A DNA stretch of 64,000 bases from Nymphaea colorata (GCF_008831285.2 NC_045148.1:1054001-1118000), one strand, 5' to 3'. Shown: positions 27,625 to 39,366, counted from the stretch's first letter. Numbers and translations are program-made. The notes: a model not told the origin generated them from the sequence alone.

Positions 27625-30600
27625 AGAGTATGTATGTGTGTGTGTGTGCGTGCCCGCGTGTGCATGTGTGTGATGTAGAATGTCTTGTTAAATCTTGTTA
27701 GTCAATGAAACTTGTAATTGATCCTCATAATCTGTTGGGCTTTTTATGGCTTGCAGCATGTGCTGGAGCGTGGAAAACCACATGAAAGAAGTCAAATTAT
27801 TAGTAAGCTGGCTGGTCAGATTGTTCCGTTGAGCCAACATAAATTTGCATCAAATGTTATAGAGAAATGTTTGGAGCATGGTGATCTTACTGAACGGGAA
27901 CGTTTGATTGACGAAATTCTTGGTCAGACTGAAGCAAACGACAATTTGCTGGTACACATTTAGATCTTTATATGCTGTTTTCGCTATATAAGTAGGCTAA
28001 TACATGTTTCCTTGACCTTTTACTAGTTCTATGCATTCATTTTTTTTCAGACTTGGTTTAGAAGTGGAGGAATGGGCATTGGATAGGTTTGGGCTAGGTA
28101 GGGCCACCTCTGTTACTGGCCTATGAAATCTCCACTACATGATAACAAAATGTCGGACCTGATCATCTGACGGATTCTACCTGACTAGCCGACCCAAATA
28201 ATATATTGGGCTTGGTTGCATCAATTTCTCTCTGGCCCAAATTTGAATCCTACTGATACCTGCTGTTTGGCTAGTAATCTTGTGCTGGGTTGGGTGGAAC
28301 ACAGTCTGAATAATAATAATTATTTTTTTTTTCCATCTTACAATACATCTAAAATTTGAAAAAATTATATCGACCAGATGAAAAATCGCAAATAAGTATG
28401 ATCTGTAAAGTCCCAACTCCTGACACCCATCTCGGTCTGTTTGTAGTCAAGCCCCAGGCCTGACTCGACATTGCCGGCTGCCTGATTACCTGACGGCTGA
28501 CAGGTTACCCAGCTTAATGCAATTCCATTATTCAAATGCAATTTCTTTATAGACAATTTCAACATTTTCTTTTAACAACTATGACTGGTTGGACTGTCTT
28601 TTAAAGTTTAGAACTTAAATTATTTCATCTTGCTGCAGTGTTACTGTTGGGATAGAATTCATAAGGAAAAAATGTTCACGGATATATCTCACTTTTTATA
28701 TTAAAAACCTTTGGCTTGCTCGAGTTTCCTATTGCTTTCAAGCGTCTATTGAGGAGTTGAGTTGAAACTGTGTAGTTTGCCAGGTAGAGGACGATTGAAG
28801 TTTTTTAAGCCGCCTTATTTTTTTGAAGGATAACTACTAAACATACTCGTTGGGGTATCTGCGAATCAGATGTACACTAAATTGGACTGTCCAGGCCCAG
28901 CTCTAGTAAATGATGTTTTTGTTGAATCCAGATCCTTTCAGGTCTCATACCGAGGAAACCGTACTTAGCCCTGACTAAGATGCATAACTAGATCTGATCC
29001 ATACCTAGGAAACTCGTTTAACTTTGTAAACTTGAACTCTATTGGCGACAAGTCTGGGGTAAAATCCTGATCCATTTACTAATTAAACTTTATTGTGCTG
29101 AACTGAATGCCTAATCTGCTGTTTCTTTTCTTCTATACCAAATGCAAGCTCTTCTGAGTTATGGGTGGGGTCTGGTCATACCTGTGACCTTGGAACGAAC
29201 ATTCATTATTGATGAGTAAAGGGTTTAATCTGTCCTTGGCTGCTAAGCGAGAAGCTTCTTGGAAGTGGTTCTACTTTCCTTGTTTGTTTTTCTGTTTCTT
29301 TACAATTGTCTGCTGGCATGCATATACTACGTGTGCGCTGTTCTGCTCTCTTTGGTTCGAATTCCTGGGCCATCTCGTGTCTTTTCAGTAAACTTGTGTT
29401 TTTTGAACTTCAAAAACAAAATATGTGTTCATGCACCACAGTAATGTTCTAGTATGTATAATCTATGTTGTCCTTTATGTGCAGATGATGATGAAGGACC
29501 AATTTGCAAATTATGTGGTTCAGAAGATTCTTGAAAGATCTACTGATCAACAAAGGGAAGTGTTGCTTAACCGTATTCGAGTGCATCTGCATGCCTTAAG
29601 GAAGTACACATATGGGAAACATATTGTTGCCCGAGTAGAACAACTTCTACAGAGTGAAGGTAATTTTGTTACACTTGTCTCTTTCCTGTTGTGAACTTTC
29701 TTAAATAGAACATGACAAAAGGTAAATCCAGCAGAAATGGCTTTAAGGGCAGTTGGCTTCATTTTGTGAAATCGTTGTAGTTTTTCTGTCTTTAGTAACA
29801 TAATAATGCAAATACCTCCTGCCTATTTAAGAATTCCACCAGAAGACATCGTGTACTTTTGAATAATTTGATCACAAATTTCTCTTTAGATGTACATTTC
29901 AAATAGAGCATTTTCTTTTCTGTACTAGACAGAGATGGTACGATTTTGATTGGATTAGGCTTAGAAGATTACCATGTGCATGTGTTTTTGTATGGTCTTA
30001 ATCGATTGTAAGTGTAAAAATCAATTTTATCCTTTTTTCCATCTGTTCTTTGTAAGTTGGGTGGTCTTGCTCTTGCTTTCCGAAAGGATACTAGAAAGGC
30101 ACATAATATGCAAAACTTTTTGCTTAAGCAGCGATTGAAGTCCTAAGCTGGTGCATAAAGTAGAAGTTAGTGACAGCATTTACTTATTTTATATGTATGA
30201 GATGCTAATTCTTTCATAAACTCTTATTGGCTTATTTTTATTGATTGCTACATTGCCTGCTATTAGCATTTTGTCCAAGTACAATATAATTCGTAATTTG
30301 GAAGGGTGATATAGGTGCAAAGGAAATTCTCTCATTGTCAAAGTGCTTCTTTTCCAAGTGTAGCTAAATTAATCAGTGAGCTGTGTGGTATACTCTTCAA
30401 CCGCAGTTGTCAAAAGAAGGACACATTGGTCAAGGCCCCAGAAAACTATTCAGGACAAGTCAGTCGACTAAAATAAAACGATAAAAATCATAGAAGCACA
30501 ACCAGATGTACAAAATACGTACATACAAACAGATAAGCAATTGGATTGTGTCTTAATTTTTATTTTCTCCGTGTTTCCAGCCTTAAAACCAATTATATGA

Positions 30601-31362
30601 TTAGTGAATAAACACAGTTGGATGGATGTGGTCTACATTGTTTATTTAAGAAATAAAAGGTTTTGAATCACATCATTTAAATGTATAAAAAAAAAGTGCA
30701 TAAAAATTGATGGGTTATTTCTTGAAATTATAATCTAATGTATGATTTCTGGCAGAAAAGATTGTTCTGAAATTCCGAGTCTATGAATACCATCAAATTA
30801 TGTAATGGCTATATTTTAAGAACAAAAGGTTGGACTAGAAACCTGCTAGTTAGTTGACTAAGTGACTGGGCGATTGAACAGACCACATGTTCACAAACTA
30901 GTCGGCTGGCTACCAGACAGGGTAACTAGTCGATGCTTGTTGCTTAGGTTTGTCATCACAGACCACTGTGCATACTTTTGTACGTAAGCTGCTTTCTTAC
31001 TTAGAAATATCTGGTTGGTGTGGTATACTTGTTGAAGCTAATGAGCTGCTAAAACATCAATATGCCCAGCAATTTCATTTCATGCTGTTTCATGATGTGA
31101 TTATATTCTTCAGAGTTCGCCACAATTTGTTTGTGGTCAGTTGTTATACCTGGTATTTATGGGCACTGTTGAGATAATAGAAACCTGTTCGTCTCCTTCT
31201 GGTTTCTGATTTAATCAGTTTGTACATCTTTAAGGATTTGGTTATTAACAGCATGATTCATGTACCTTTTCACTTTATATAGATGTATATCTTTTTTGGG
31301 GGTAGGTTGCTCATCCTTATATATGCGTTTTCTCTACAGAATTGTCTAATTCCAGTTCATAA
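18972..31362 (+). CDS. Pumilio/PUF-domain RNA-binding protein, APUM1-6 type, with one apparent 1-bp deletion
   Basis: PUF proteins bind UGUR-containing 3' UTRs in the cytoplasm and repress or destabilise mRNA. Exons: 18972-19637, 21440-22895, 22993-23134, 23297-23404, 27046-27258, 27380-27490, 27757-27951, 29485-29659 and probably 31340-31362. The N-terminal part has [24 protein letters not shown] and a central nucleic acid-binding NABP-like region. Eight PUF repeats follow, with helices such as [75 protein letters not shown] and [11 protein letters not shown], then [16 protein letters not shown]. Total about 1029 residues if one C is restored near 22610, where GNPRVW replaces the family's [11 protein letters not shown] and the frame is lost. 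Start is Met at 18972 or 18981 (MTTESP). The 3.6-kb intron 23405-27045 holds repeats. The last exon is inferred from phase only; without it intron read-through stops after 12 residues. Confidence 0.9.
24079..24110. repeat. GT microsatellite in Pumilio intron
   Basis: About 14 GT units following CTCTCT, inside the large fourth intron. Confidence 0.9.
24625..25560. mobile_element. Probable non-autonomous DNA element in Pumilio intron
   Basis: The left part has TTGGTATGGTACGGCG. The right part has several related strings, including AACCGTACCACGG, the palindrome TACTGGTGTACCAGTA (25504-25519) and ACATACCACGGTGACA, so the two ends are loosely inverted copies. The interior near 25240-25375 is GC-richer and, on the minus strand, reads like a plant 5' leader (CTAACTTTTTTTAGGGTTTC). 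This suggests an element that picked up gene sequence. No transposase; edges are approximate. Confidence 0.4.
25739..25942. mobile_element. Possible third hAT-like short element
   Basis: The left end GGGTGGAGCCAGAAT and the right end (reverse complement) AGGGACAGGGGGAAGG resemble the ends of the two hAT-like elements at 10792 and 44065, including a GGGCCATGG-type block near the C-rich end. No convincing 8-bp target duplication was found, so this is only a likely relative. Confidence 0.4.
26340..26880 (+). repeat. Degenerate tandem repeat in Pumilio intron
   Basis: Successive stretches share ordered blocks: GTGCCTCAAGAATGG / GTGACTCAAGAATTG, ATGTCTTATAYAYGA, AAGATC/AAGTC/AAATC before CTTTTCC/CCTCTTT, TGCATTCCAAATAAT / TGCATTCTAAATATAATCTC, and TTGCCTGTGTGACCTTGCA / CTGCCTGTGTGATCTTGCA / TTGACTTTGTGGTTTTGTGC. 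About two and a half to three copies of roughly 140-200 bp, strongly diverged. Confidence 0.65.
27573..27672. repeat. TA and TG microsatellites in Pumilio intron
   Basis: A TA run (27573-27624) broken by one TG, followed by a TG/CG run up to about 27672. It lies between the exons ending at 27490 and starting at 27757. Confidence 0.9.
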
Positions 31363-33193
31363 ACGTGCGTGAAAAATATCATGGATTGGCTTTTGCTTTC
31401 AAATTCAAATGGCAGAGTCGTGGAGGTGGTCAAAACTTGTTTAGCAGGAATAGTGGCCTTTCGGATAGATTTGCTGAGTCTCTCAGCTTCTTAATTGGTG
31501 TACCGGTTGGCACGTCTGTAAGTTGGCACGTCTGTAAAGTCAGTAAGGGGAGCTATGTCGTGGTGTAATTGTAACTAGTTAATAATATGGTTATGTACAG
31601 ATCAGAATTCTGTAAATCTCATTTAGAAAGGTGAATGTGTACGAATCAGCATTCCCTTAGATTACCAAGCATGATGCATCATGCCTATCAGTCATCTTGT
31701 TCGTTTGTGATGATGAAATTATATGTGGGTTGCTAATGCGTTGGGTTGGCACTTGGCAGTCATCTTTCTGTATTGACATTTCAACATTTCAATAGTGAAG
31801 CGCAAACGTTTAAAATTTTGTTTTACGCTTGCATGAAAAGTCTGTTGGACATACTGAAACACTGCTGAAAACCTACCTGGAAAATTTGAAAACGAAAGTT
31901 GATGTTTCGACACTTTTTTTTATTTTTTTCATGAGACCCAACATCGGATGACAGTTTCGTCTTTTCATTTTCTCTCTCTCTCTCTCTCCCTAGTAAGAGG
32001 ACAATTTTTTGGACTTGTAAGACAGATCGATTTCATGGATTCTCAAAAAAAAGCAAATCAATACAAAATCCTAGTCATTGAGGTGTAGTGACCAAAAAAA
32101 GGACCAAAGTGTGTTGTGGCTATTATGTTAACATGAACAAAGAAAATCCTAGTCTCTCTCTCTCTCTCTTGCTCGCATGCTGTAACCGGTACTGTTAGTG
32201 GAAATGTCAAGGCTATGTTTGAAACAATTCTTCATTGCTGCTCTGGAGATCTACAATTAGTGACAGTACAAGATGAAATTCAAGAGTAACTATACGATAC
32301 CTCCTTTTTCAAAATTACCAGGTGTCTGGTTCTGCATTGTTCCACAAGATGAAGGCAACCAGGTTCCTAAAGAATGGAAGTCCAGCAGCGAATCTAGTGT
32401 CAAGGAAATCTCTGGTCATGACCTGCTGCAGCTGGAATATAAGCGCAATAAATACATCACAAGCTGGCCTTTGTTGATATGGGATGGAAAACCTAAATGG
32501 AAAGAGTACCTACAATCCTGCAATTTAAGTGGTATGTGATCTATGAGAAGAGCTAACAGATTAGACAATTTCATTTAGAGCCTTTCTCAGATTTGCGACA
32601 AACGAGAACACTGTCACATGTTAAAGTTTTGAGATCGAATAAAATTGTGCACTATCCAGCATATTTTGTCGATCAGCTATATCAATTGACGAGGTTTCAA
32701 ATGGCTAATGCATTCTTGTGGGCTAGTTGTGAAGATGAAAGCAGTTCACTTAGAAGTCGTAATCACATTAAAAAAATCAATTTCAGTTGTTGGTGGTACC
32801 ACTTTTCTTTCGCAAGCTGGATGTCCAAAAATTAACTCTAAATTTGCTTTGTCCACTCATCGAGTTCATTTGAAAAAATGGACTCAATAAGTAGACAAAC
32901 CACTTGAGTTCATTTTTTTCAAACAAGCTTAGCTCAGAAACAAGCAACCAATCGAACCAGAATTTTCGAATTGACATTTGAATAACCAGAACCCCTTGTG
33001 AAAAATGCCCTTATGGTTTCTCCATCTGCGTGACGGATATTTGCATTTGCTCGTTTCTCATATGGTTATTTGCATGCAAAAATACATAAATTTTCTCCCA
33101 TTTTATTAAAAGTGCAATTCTCATTCCTCCTGACCACTTTCCGACATGCTTTGCAGTGTGAGGAAACAATTTTATTCGAGAAAGCATGTGGGC
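31363..33193. other. Pumilio 3' flank and intergenic DNA
   Basis: The first few hundred bases are probably Pumilio 3' UTR. A plus frame at 32273-32539 reads GVWFCIVPQDEGNQVPKEWK and YITSWPLLIWDGKPKWKEYL. It is flanked by an acceptor-like TTACCAG (32321) and a donor-like GTATGT (32532), so it may be an isolated exon or gene fragment; I recognise no family. CT microsatellites lie near 31972-31988 and 32153-32169. Confidence 0.4.
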
Positions 33194-33345
33194 ACAAGAG
33201 ACAGAGAGAGAGAGAGAGATCCGTGTCATCAAGACAAGGACGAATGCTAGTAGTTGATAAACATGCCAAACAGAGACAGAGAGAGAGAGAGAGATCCGTG
33301 TTATCAAAACAAGGACGAATGCTAGTAGATGACAAACATGCCAAA
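33194..33345. repeat. 75-bp tandem duplication with GA core
   Basis: Two copies with a period of 75 bp: each has ACAGAGAGAGAG, ATCCGTGTYATCAARACAAG, GACGAATGCTAGTAG and ACATGCCAAA in order. Few differences, so the duplication is fairly recent. It lies in the 3' flank of the P3 gene. Confidence 0.9.
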
Positions 33346-33535
33346 TCATGCAACATCTATTAGAAATGGCACGGTAAGTATAATCAAGAGACCAAAAGAA
33401 AATAAAGAATCCCATGACAAAACTTGTCTACAATTCTCTCTTACTACGACGATCTTGAAATCTGAAACTCTCAACAGTGATAAGAATAGAAGAGCACAAA
33501 AAATTGGGAACTGGTTCAGCCAAATCCAAGACAGA

Positions 33536-34738
33536 TTAATCGAAGAGTGAGAAACCCATGTCCTCATCACTCTCTTCCTTCTCTTCCTTCTTCTCTTCTG
33601 CTGGAGGCTCTGCTGAGGCAGCGGAAGAGCTCGACCCTCCTGCTGCTGCTGCAGCTGCTCCACCAATGAAGGCACCACCACCACCACCACCTCCGATAAT
33701 CACCTAAAACATGTCAAAGGCACAGTTTACTAAAATTCAGGGTAAGCTCGTTTTGGTCCCTCTGATATAGCGGCAAAACGAACAAGAAAACAGATAAATG
33801 TGCTCCATTGAATCACTTAACAGTTAAGACAACAACAGAAATACCATTTCCCAGTTTCTCCCCAATCGGATATTAAAGAGATGTATCCCATCACCTACTG
33901 AACTGAAAAAAATACAAATGGTGAAAAACGAAAAATAAGAACAAATAAATTCCTTCAAAAAACCTAAACTTCAGACTAAACCTGAACAAATCCACTCAGA
34001 AACAGAAACGAAGGGAACCCCAAATTCGGAGACAAGAGGTTCAAAAAAAAAAAAAAAGGAAAGACAACATAAAATTCGTCCGAGAATAATTTCCGCCAAA
34101 TCGTTCTACAAGTAAAAAACCAAATAAGAAAAGAAGATGTAAACAGTAAACACTGCCCATCTAGACAAGCCATATGCAGCCAACGTACGTAAGAAAAGGC
34201 CACTAACAAAACGACTCAAAGGGGAATCAACAACCATGTTCAAGTAATTTACAGTTAAAAAAAAAGAATAAATGTAGAGTCACCGAAAGACTGTAGCCTA
34301 ACGAAGAATAGAGAAGAGGGAAAGACTACTTCACATGGAAAAAAAGGAGAAAGAACAAAAAAAATTAAAAGAAGGCTTCCATGAACACACGCTCAAGGAA
34401 CAACATCAAACAAAAAACAGATAGAAGGAAAAACCGAACCAAGTTCAAAATTGGTGACAAAAGAATAAAATGAAGGACGAGAATTGGTGAGCGCGGCAGA
34501 TCAAAGAACCGATAAAAGAGCGGCTAGTCTTTCCACTCACCTGGAAGACGGCAGAGCTTGGAGTGACGAGTGAGAACGAGGACTGGACGGGGCCGGATGA
34601 GTCGGAGGCAAAGGCAGCCTGGACGAGTCTCCTCTGCAAGTCAAAGGTGGAGGAGGCGGAGGCCTCGATGCCACCGGAGAGCTGCTTGGCGCTCCATTCG
34701 TCACCCTCGCTCCTGCACACGAACGTGAAAGCTCCCAT
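33536..34738 (-). CDS. RPP3: 60S acidic ribosomal protein P3 (plant-specific stalk protein)
   Basis: P3 is a plant-specific member of the P1/P2 family and forms part of the lateral stalk of the large ribosomal subunit, which recruits elongation factors. Exons on the minus strand: 34738-34541 (66 codons) and 33703-33536 (55 codons plus stop), total 121 residues, normal for P3. The N-terminus MGAFTFVCRSEGDEWSAKQL is the P3 signature. Then come SSFSLVTPSSAVFQV, a Gly/Ala hinge (GGGGGGGAFIGGAAAAAAGG), an acidic Lys/Glu stretch and the conserved C-terminal SDEDMGFSLFD shared by all P proteins. The 837-bp intron has normal GT-AG ends and is in phase. Nothing is broken. Confidence 0.97.
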
Positions 34739-34800
34739 CCTCCCTAAAAAAGTCTCTCTCCCTTCTCTCTCTCTCTCCTTGTGGGTGGGAAGAGACAGGT

Positions 34801-34813
34801 TGGGCTAGGGTTT
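34801..34813 (-). promoter_or_regulatory. Telo-box next to a site II element, P3 promoter
   Basis: On the minus strand the sequence reads AAACCCTAGCCCA: a telo-box (AAACCCTA) fused to a site II-type TGGGCT element in reverse. This pair is established in promoters of plant ribosomal protein and translation genes. It sits 63 bp upstream of the P3 ATG, with a pyrimidine-rich leader (on the transcribed sense, GAGAGA-type) between. It supports growth-linked control of P3. Confidence 0.7.
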
Positions 34814-35514
34814 TTCTTCTGCTGCCCTTACCGGTCCCCAGATTCGGGTCGGGTTCAGTTTTTGCAACTTGGTTTAAGTTTATTAACCGGTTTCAATTCA
34901 GACTCAAATTTAGACCCTTCTTGTCAATGTTATTCAAATTAGACTGCACAAGAGAGATTTAACGACGCAATCAGATCAAATTTTAACAATCCAAGATGAA
35001 TGCCGGACTCAAGTTCACATTCAATTATAAAACTGCAACTGAATGGCCACATTAAAAAAAGTAAAATTTACAAGTGCTAAACTTCAAGACCAATAAGATG
35101 AGACCTTTTCTCAATCTAAAAAAAGCAAATCAAGGACTTCAAGTGTGAATCTTTAGGTGATAAATAATGAAGTTAGCATTGGAAAAATGTTACCTAGTCT
35201 GCCCAGCTAAAGTATTAATTCAAGCCACCATGTTAGACATAATATTGGATTTTATTGGGTTTAGTACGGATTAGATCTGAACCACACTGGATCCATTTAC
35301 CCATCTGACAGGCAACTGCAAGTGCATACCCACGGGCCGCTCCAGCCCCTAAAAGCAGTCCATTATTCTTCAACGGCTATATTTTCACCCAGCTTTATAT
35401 CTTATTAAGACCTCCCCCTCAGTCTCTCTTTCCTCCTTGTTAACGTTCATTTCTCTGAGTTGGCAAATACAAGGTTACCACTTACCAGACAGGATTCCTT
35501 TGCTTCTCTCGTAA
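34814..35514. other. Divergent intergenic region between P3 and the gene at 35515
   Basis: No coding signal. It must contain the upstream regions of both genes, which run apart. The last 150 bp before 35515 have TATAT near 35397 and a CT-rich stretch (35413-35440), fitting a core promoter and leader for the plus-strand gene. Confidence 0.5.
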
Positions 35515-36256
35515 ATGGCCACAGCAGCCTGCACAGTGCAGCGGGTCAACAAGGCATCGTCCGAACAGTTGCTTCGCAAATTTGCCGATATGGAATCAGA
35601 GCCAGCCAGACGGTCGAAGAAAATGAAGCCAGTTCCTAGCAGCTCACGCATGACCAGTGCGTTGATTGAAAGGAACTCGCTCCTGCCGCCGTCATCAAAT
35701 CAGAGAACCAGGATGTTTTGGACTTTCAAGTGCAATAAATCAGGTAGGAGAGCAAGGCAGCTGCTCCGGAACCAATTCTTCTTGGCATTGGTTAAGCAGG
35801 TATAGATTTCATGACTCACTTGGGTCTCACTTTGAGCAACTTGTCCTCCCTTCCCTCCAGCGGTTATGAAAACTTGATTGAGACTGCAGTTGCTTGGTTG
35901 GTCCATCCCTTTTGCTTGGTTTAGCAGGCGGATGATAAGCCTAAACCACGCCAGAAACCAGGACAGGAAATGGGTAGGCAGGCTAAGGTGCTTTTGTTAC
36001 TGGGTCTCCGGGTCAATATCTGTTAAGGATGTAAACTTTCAGGTTATGATATCGGGATTTGTTTTCTTTAACTGTAGAAAATAATTTCTGACTCTGATTT
36101 TTCATGCATTTAACTGGATCTGAAATTTAAACGCCTCTTATTGACGGAATAACTGTTGCCTTTCAGAGATGGGATCAGACAGTTGAAACAGCTTCTAAGA
36201 TGCTGCTGGAGAAGCATTGCAATCCACACGTTCGACTGAAAGATGAGTCAGTGTGA
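35515..36256 (+). CDS. Unrecognised spliced plant gene, about 144 residues
   Basis: Three exons agree in phase: 35515-35799 (95 codons), 35928-35987 (20 codons) and 36167-36256 (29 codons plus stop). The protein starts MATAACTVQRVNKASSEQLL, then RKFADMESEPARRSKKMKPV, a Ser/Pro-rich stretch with ALIERNSLLPPSSNQ, a basic middle, and ends with TVETASKMLLEKHCNPHVRL KDESV (written in two parts). It is basic, has no signal peptide or membrane span, and resembles small plant-specific proteins of unknown role; I cannot name it. Acceptors (TTTAGCAG, CCTTTCAG) are good; the first donor (CAG|GTATAG) is acceptable. A possible extra 3' exon is described at 36411. The phase agreement argues for a real gene. 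Confidence 0.65.
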
Positions 36257-36410
36257 CAGCTGAAAGTGATTATTATGCATCGTGGTTAGGTCATTAATCA
36301 TATTAAGAAAAAATGACCTACAGGTTACCAATAGAAGTTATAGAATCTACACCTTTTTCCTTTTGTTTTTATTGCTGACCCCCTTCCTTGTTCTTTTCAA
36401 AGATGATAAG

Positions 36411-36596
36411 CCGTGCCCAATTTATGAGTTAGTGGAAGCCTCTGTTGCTTTAGTTGAAGAAATTCACAAGTCGTTTGTTAGATGCTATTTGGAGACATGT
36501 AAAACTAGCAATCAAAATGGGTATCCGTGCGTATGTCATCGACCATTCCTACTTAGCTGTCACATGTTCTTTTGTTCAATCGATATAAGACCGTAA
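36411..36596 (+). other. Possible alternative last exon of the gene at 35515
   Basis: The frame reads PCPIYELVEASVALVEEIHK then SFVRCYLETCK, which looks like conserved protein and has a likely acceptor after GATGATAAG. If exon 3 were spliced at TCA|GTGTGA (36250/36251), it would join in phase and extend the protein by about 60 residues. That donor is weak, so this could be alternative splicing, or a damaged or mis-sequenced donor. The base composition suits coding sequence better than its flanks. Confidence 0.35.
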
Positions 36597-37208
36597 GAAA
36601 ATCATTACGACTTGTAAAGACGAAGAAAAAAGAAAAAAGTACAGCAACAAGGTGAAGGGCATTAGACATTGGAATCGCCGGACAGATCTAACATCTTTCA
36701 TGCATGTAACTTATATGACGGCACTAGTTAGAGAAACGGACACTAAAGACTACAGCTAAAAGCTGATACTTAAGTGCTTTGAGCAATCAACAAGGGCAGA
36801 AAAAAGTCGCTTAAACCATCATCTTCAATTACTAACATGTGAAATGTGAAGTCAGAAAATCAAGTTGTATTGCAGATATTTTTGCATTCCATGAACGTAC
36901 CAGCTCGAAGGAAGTATGGGAAGAAAACTCAAAACCATATAACAGAGCCAACAGCATAATAAAATGGACAGCGATTTTCACCACTTTCAAGAAAAGGGAA
37001 TCTCAGTGACGGAAGAGAGTTAGCTCCCAAGTTGTTAAAAAGGGTATGGCATACACCAACTTCATATTAGTAGCAATCCACGCAAGAACCAATCGCAAAT
37101 GTCCGAGGACAATTGGTCCATGGTTCTTCCAATTATTATCATCAGACTACACAAAAAAAAAATAAAGAGACAGGCGCACAAGCATGTGCATGAGAGTGTT
37201 TGTGCGTG

Positions 37209-37209
37209 G

Positions 37210-37255
<46 letters not shown>

Positions 37256-37270
37256 GAGAGAGAGAGAGAG
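37209..37270. repeat. TG and GA microsatellites
   Basis: Short TG run (37210-37224) passing into a long GA run to 37270 with one GGG interruption. Confidence 0.95.
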
Positions 37271-38917
37271 TTATCGTTCATATATACGACTTCCAAAGAA
37301 GATACAATAGATGAAACTCCATGTTATATTATAAAAAACAAAAATCAGAGTTCTGAGAGGTGAAATTGTGCAACATGGGTCCTTCACTGAAGGTTATGCA
37401 TGCCAACGCTTTTACTGGATGTGGTCATGAAAAGGAGATCAAGGAGAAAACCTGCAAACAGTAAGAAAAGGTGATCAAATTAATGCATTAACAAAATATG
37501 GTTGCAGCAAATAAACTGACCTTCCTTCTAAAAATGTTCTCCAAAGATTTGGATGATCAAGCTTTAGCAAATCAGAGTCTAGACAGTCAACCTGGTGTGA
37601 ATGTTACATGCCAGAAGAGGCACTAAAACCCATATGCAGTAATTTTGTAATGTATGTCCACCTCAGATTCATGCTTTTCTTCTTGCTCTATTTATCCATC
37701 GCAGTTTCATATAAATGTGGAAATTATGAGTGGTATTTGTTGAATAATTTCAGTATTTGAACCTCCATGATTGCCATATTTACAAGAAAATTGCCTGATC
37801 CAGAAGTGAGATGATAGACACACACAAAATAAAGGAAGCAGGAGATGCCAGCAAATCATCATAACACGGTTTCATGAGATACTTGCACAGTTAAAATTCT
37901 CTAATCTTAGAACTAATCATCTTCAAATGACTATCCATCACTAGGATGAACCACCAAACTGATGCATGATTTTCTACAAACCTAAGAAGCTTCATGCTAA
38001 GGATGAAGGTTTATGCACTCCAGGAAGTTTGTTGTTCTGCATGTCATACCACTTAGCATTCATTCTTACATGTACGAAAAACTGGCTGCTTATGCTCTTG
38101 TGTTCACCTTATTGCCTATACTTACTTCCACTCAGCACAAAAGCATGCTCTGAATGTAATGCTGTGCATATCTCCATACCTTCTTAGGACTTTCTTGTTA
38201 ACCTACATTGGTAACTTCTTCCATGTACATAAACTATCAGACAACCAGGTGAAGCCACTGTCAAATGGATTTTGCAGTCCCAACAAAGCAGCTTCTTTAA
38301 ATTTAAGTTTTGACCTTCCTCCTATCCGATTCTAATTCCTCAAGCCTACAATTCCCATCCTTATCTGACTCAAAACATAGAATTCCAATTCCCAGTCTAG
38401 TACAACTTGGTTGTTTTTTATTTTAGATTTCTTGTTTTGGAACATTTAAACCGCCTCATTCAAAATTCCTTTACTTAAAGGAAGGATCTTAAGTAAACCA
38501 AGAACAGATACTTCCACATTACTGAAACCTTAACATCATAGCAAATATCAAGAAAGCAAGAATTTCATAATAATGAATGATAAATGCAGTAATGCTACAG
38601 AAATGGTTCCATAGTAACTTCAAACGAACATGGAATCTATGGTTTGATAATAAGCAAGCTTGCTGCCATCACGCCACCTTTCAGAGTTTACAATCATGTG
38701 TGTTAACTCATTACCAATTAACTGGGAGCCTGTAATCTCCTGTTTTCTTTGATATAAAGGAACAAAGAATAAGGTGTTTGAAGACAGAAGAACCTACAGC
38801 TGATATTCAAGAGAATGTCATTCACAGTCAGCAAACTAAAGAAGGTGCATGTGTCAGGTGGCGCCTCCAATTGCAGGTTTTCTCCTATCCCACGAATGTA
38901 TGTTGTCAACATATGCA

Positions 38918-38998
38918 GGCTCAACGGCTTACAACCAAATAATATATAATTTACCAGAGGCTCAAGGACTTACAACCAAATAGTATATAATTTATTAT
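38918..38998. repeat. 41-bp tandem duplication
   Basis: Two copies of GGCTCAA..ACTTACAACCAAATA followed by TATATAATTTA, offset by 41 bp, with a few substitutions. Confidence 0.85.
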
Positions 38999-39320
38999 AG
39001 TCTCATGTTATGGAGCAGCAAAAAACACAAACAATTGGTAAGATTAGTGACAACAATAACACCAGGTTTTGATGCACTCCTGGTCTGCTGCAAATTTATG
39101 ACAAGCATCAATCACAAGATACTAAGAATATGCTATAAGATCTTGCTATTCATTCCGGGTTATTGTGATGGTGCATTTGAAGACTATTTTTCCACTGGTA
39201 ATCATGCTTGGGAGAAAGCTGCATAAGCAAGTCTAATCCAGATTTACACACAGGAAAAAGAGAAGATACATATTATTTTGAAATACAGGCAATTTTTGGA
39301 AACATTATCCAGTCCAGATT

Positions 39321-39366
39321 TAGAATGTTAGCATTAGACATCCTAGAATGTTAGCATTAGACATCC
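39321..39366. repeat. 23-bp perfect tandem duplication
   Basis: TAGAATGTTAGCATTAGACA plus TCC occurs twice back to back with no difference. Confidence 0.95.

Noticed and set aside
33346-33690. 114-codon minus ORF rich in Gln/Arg
   Set aside because: Out-of-frame shadow of the P3 second exon.
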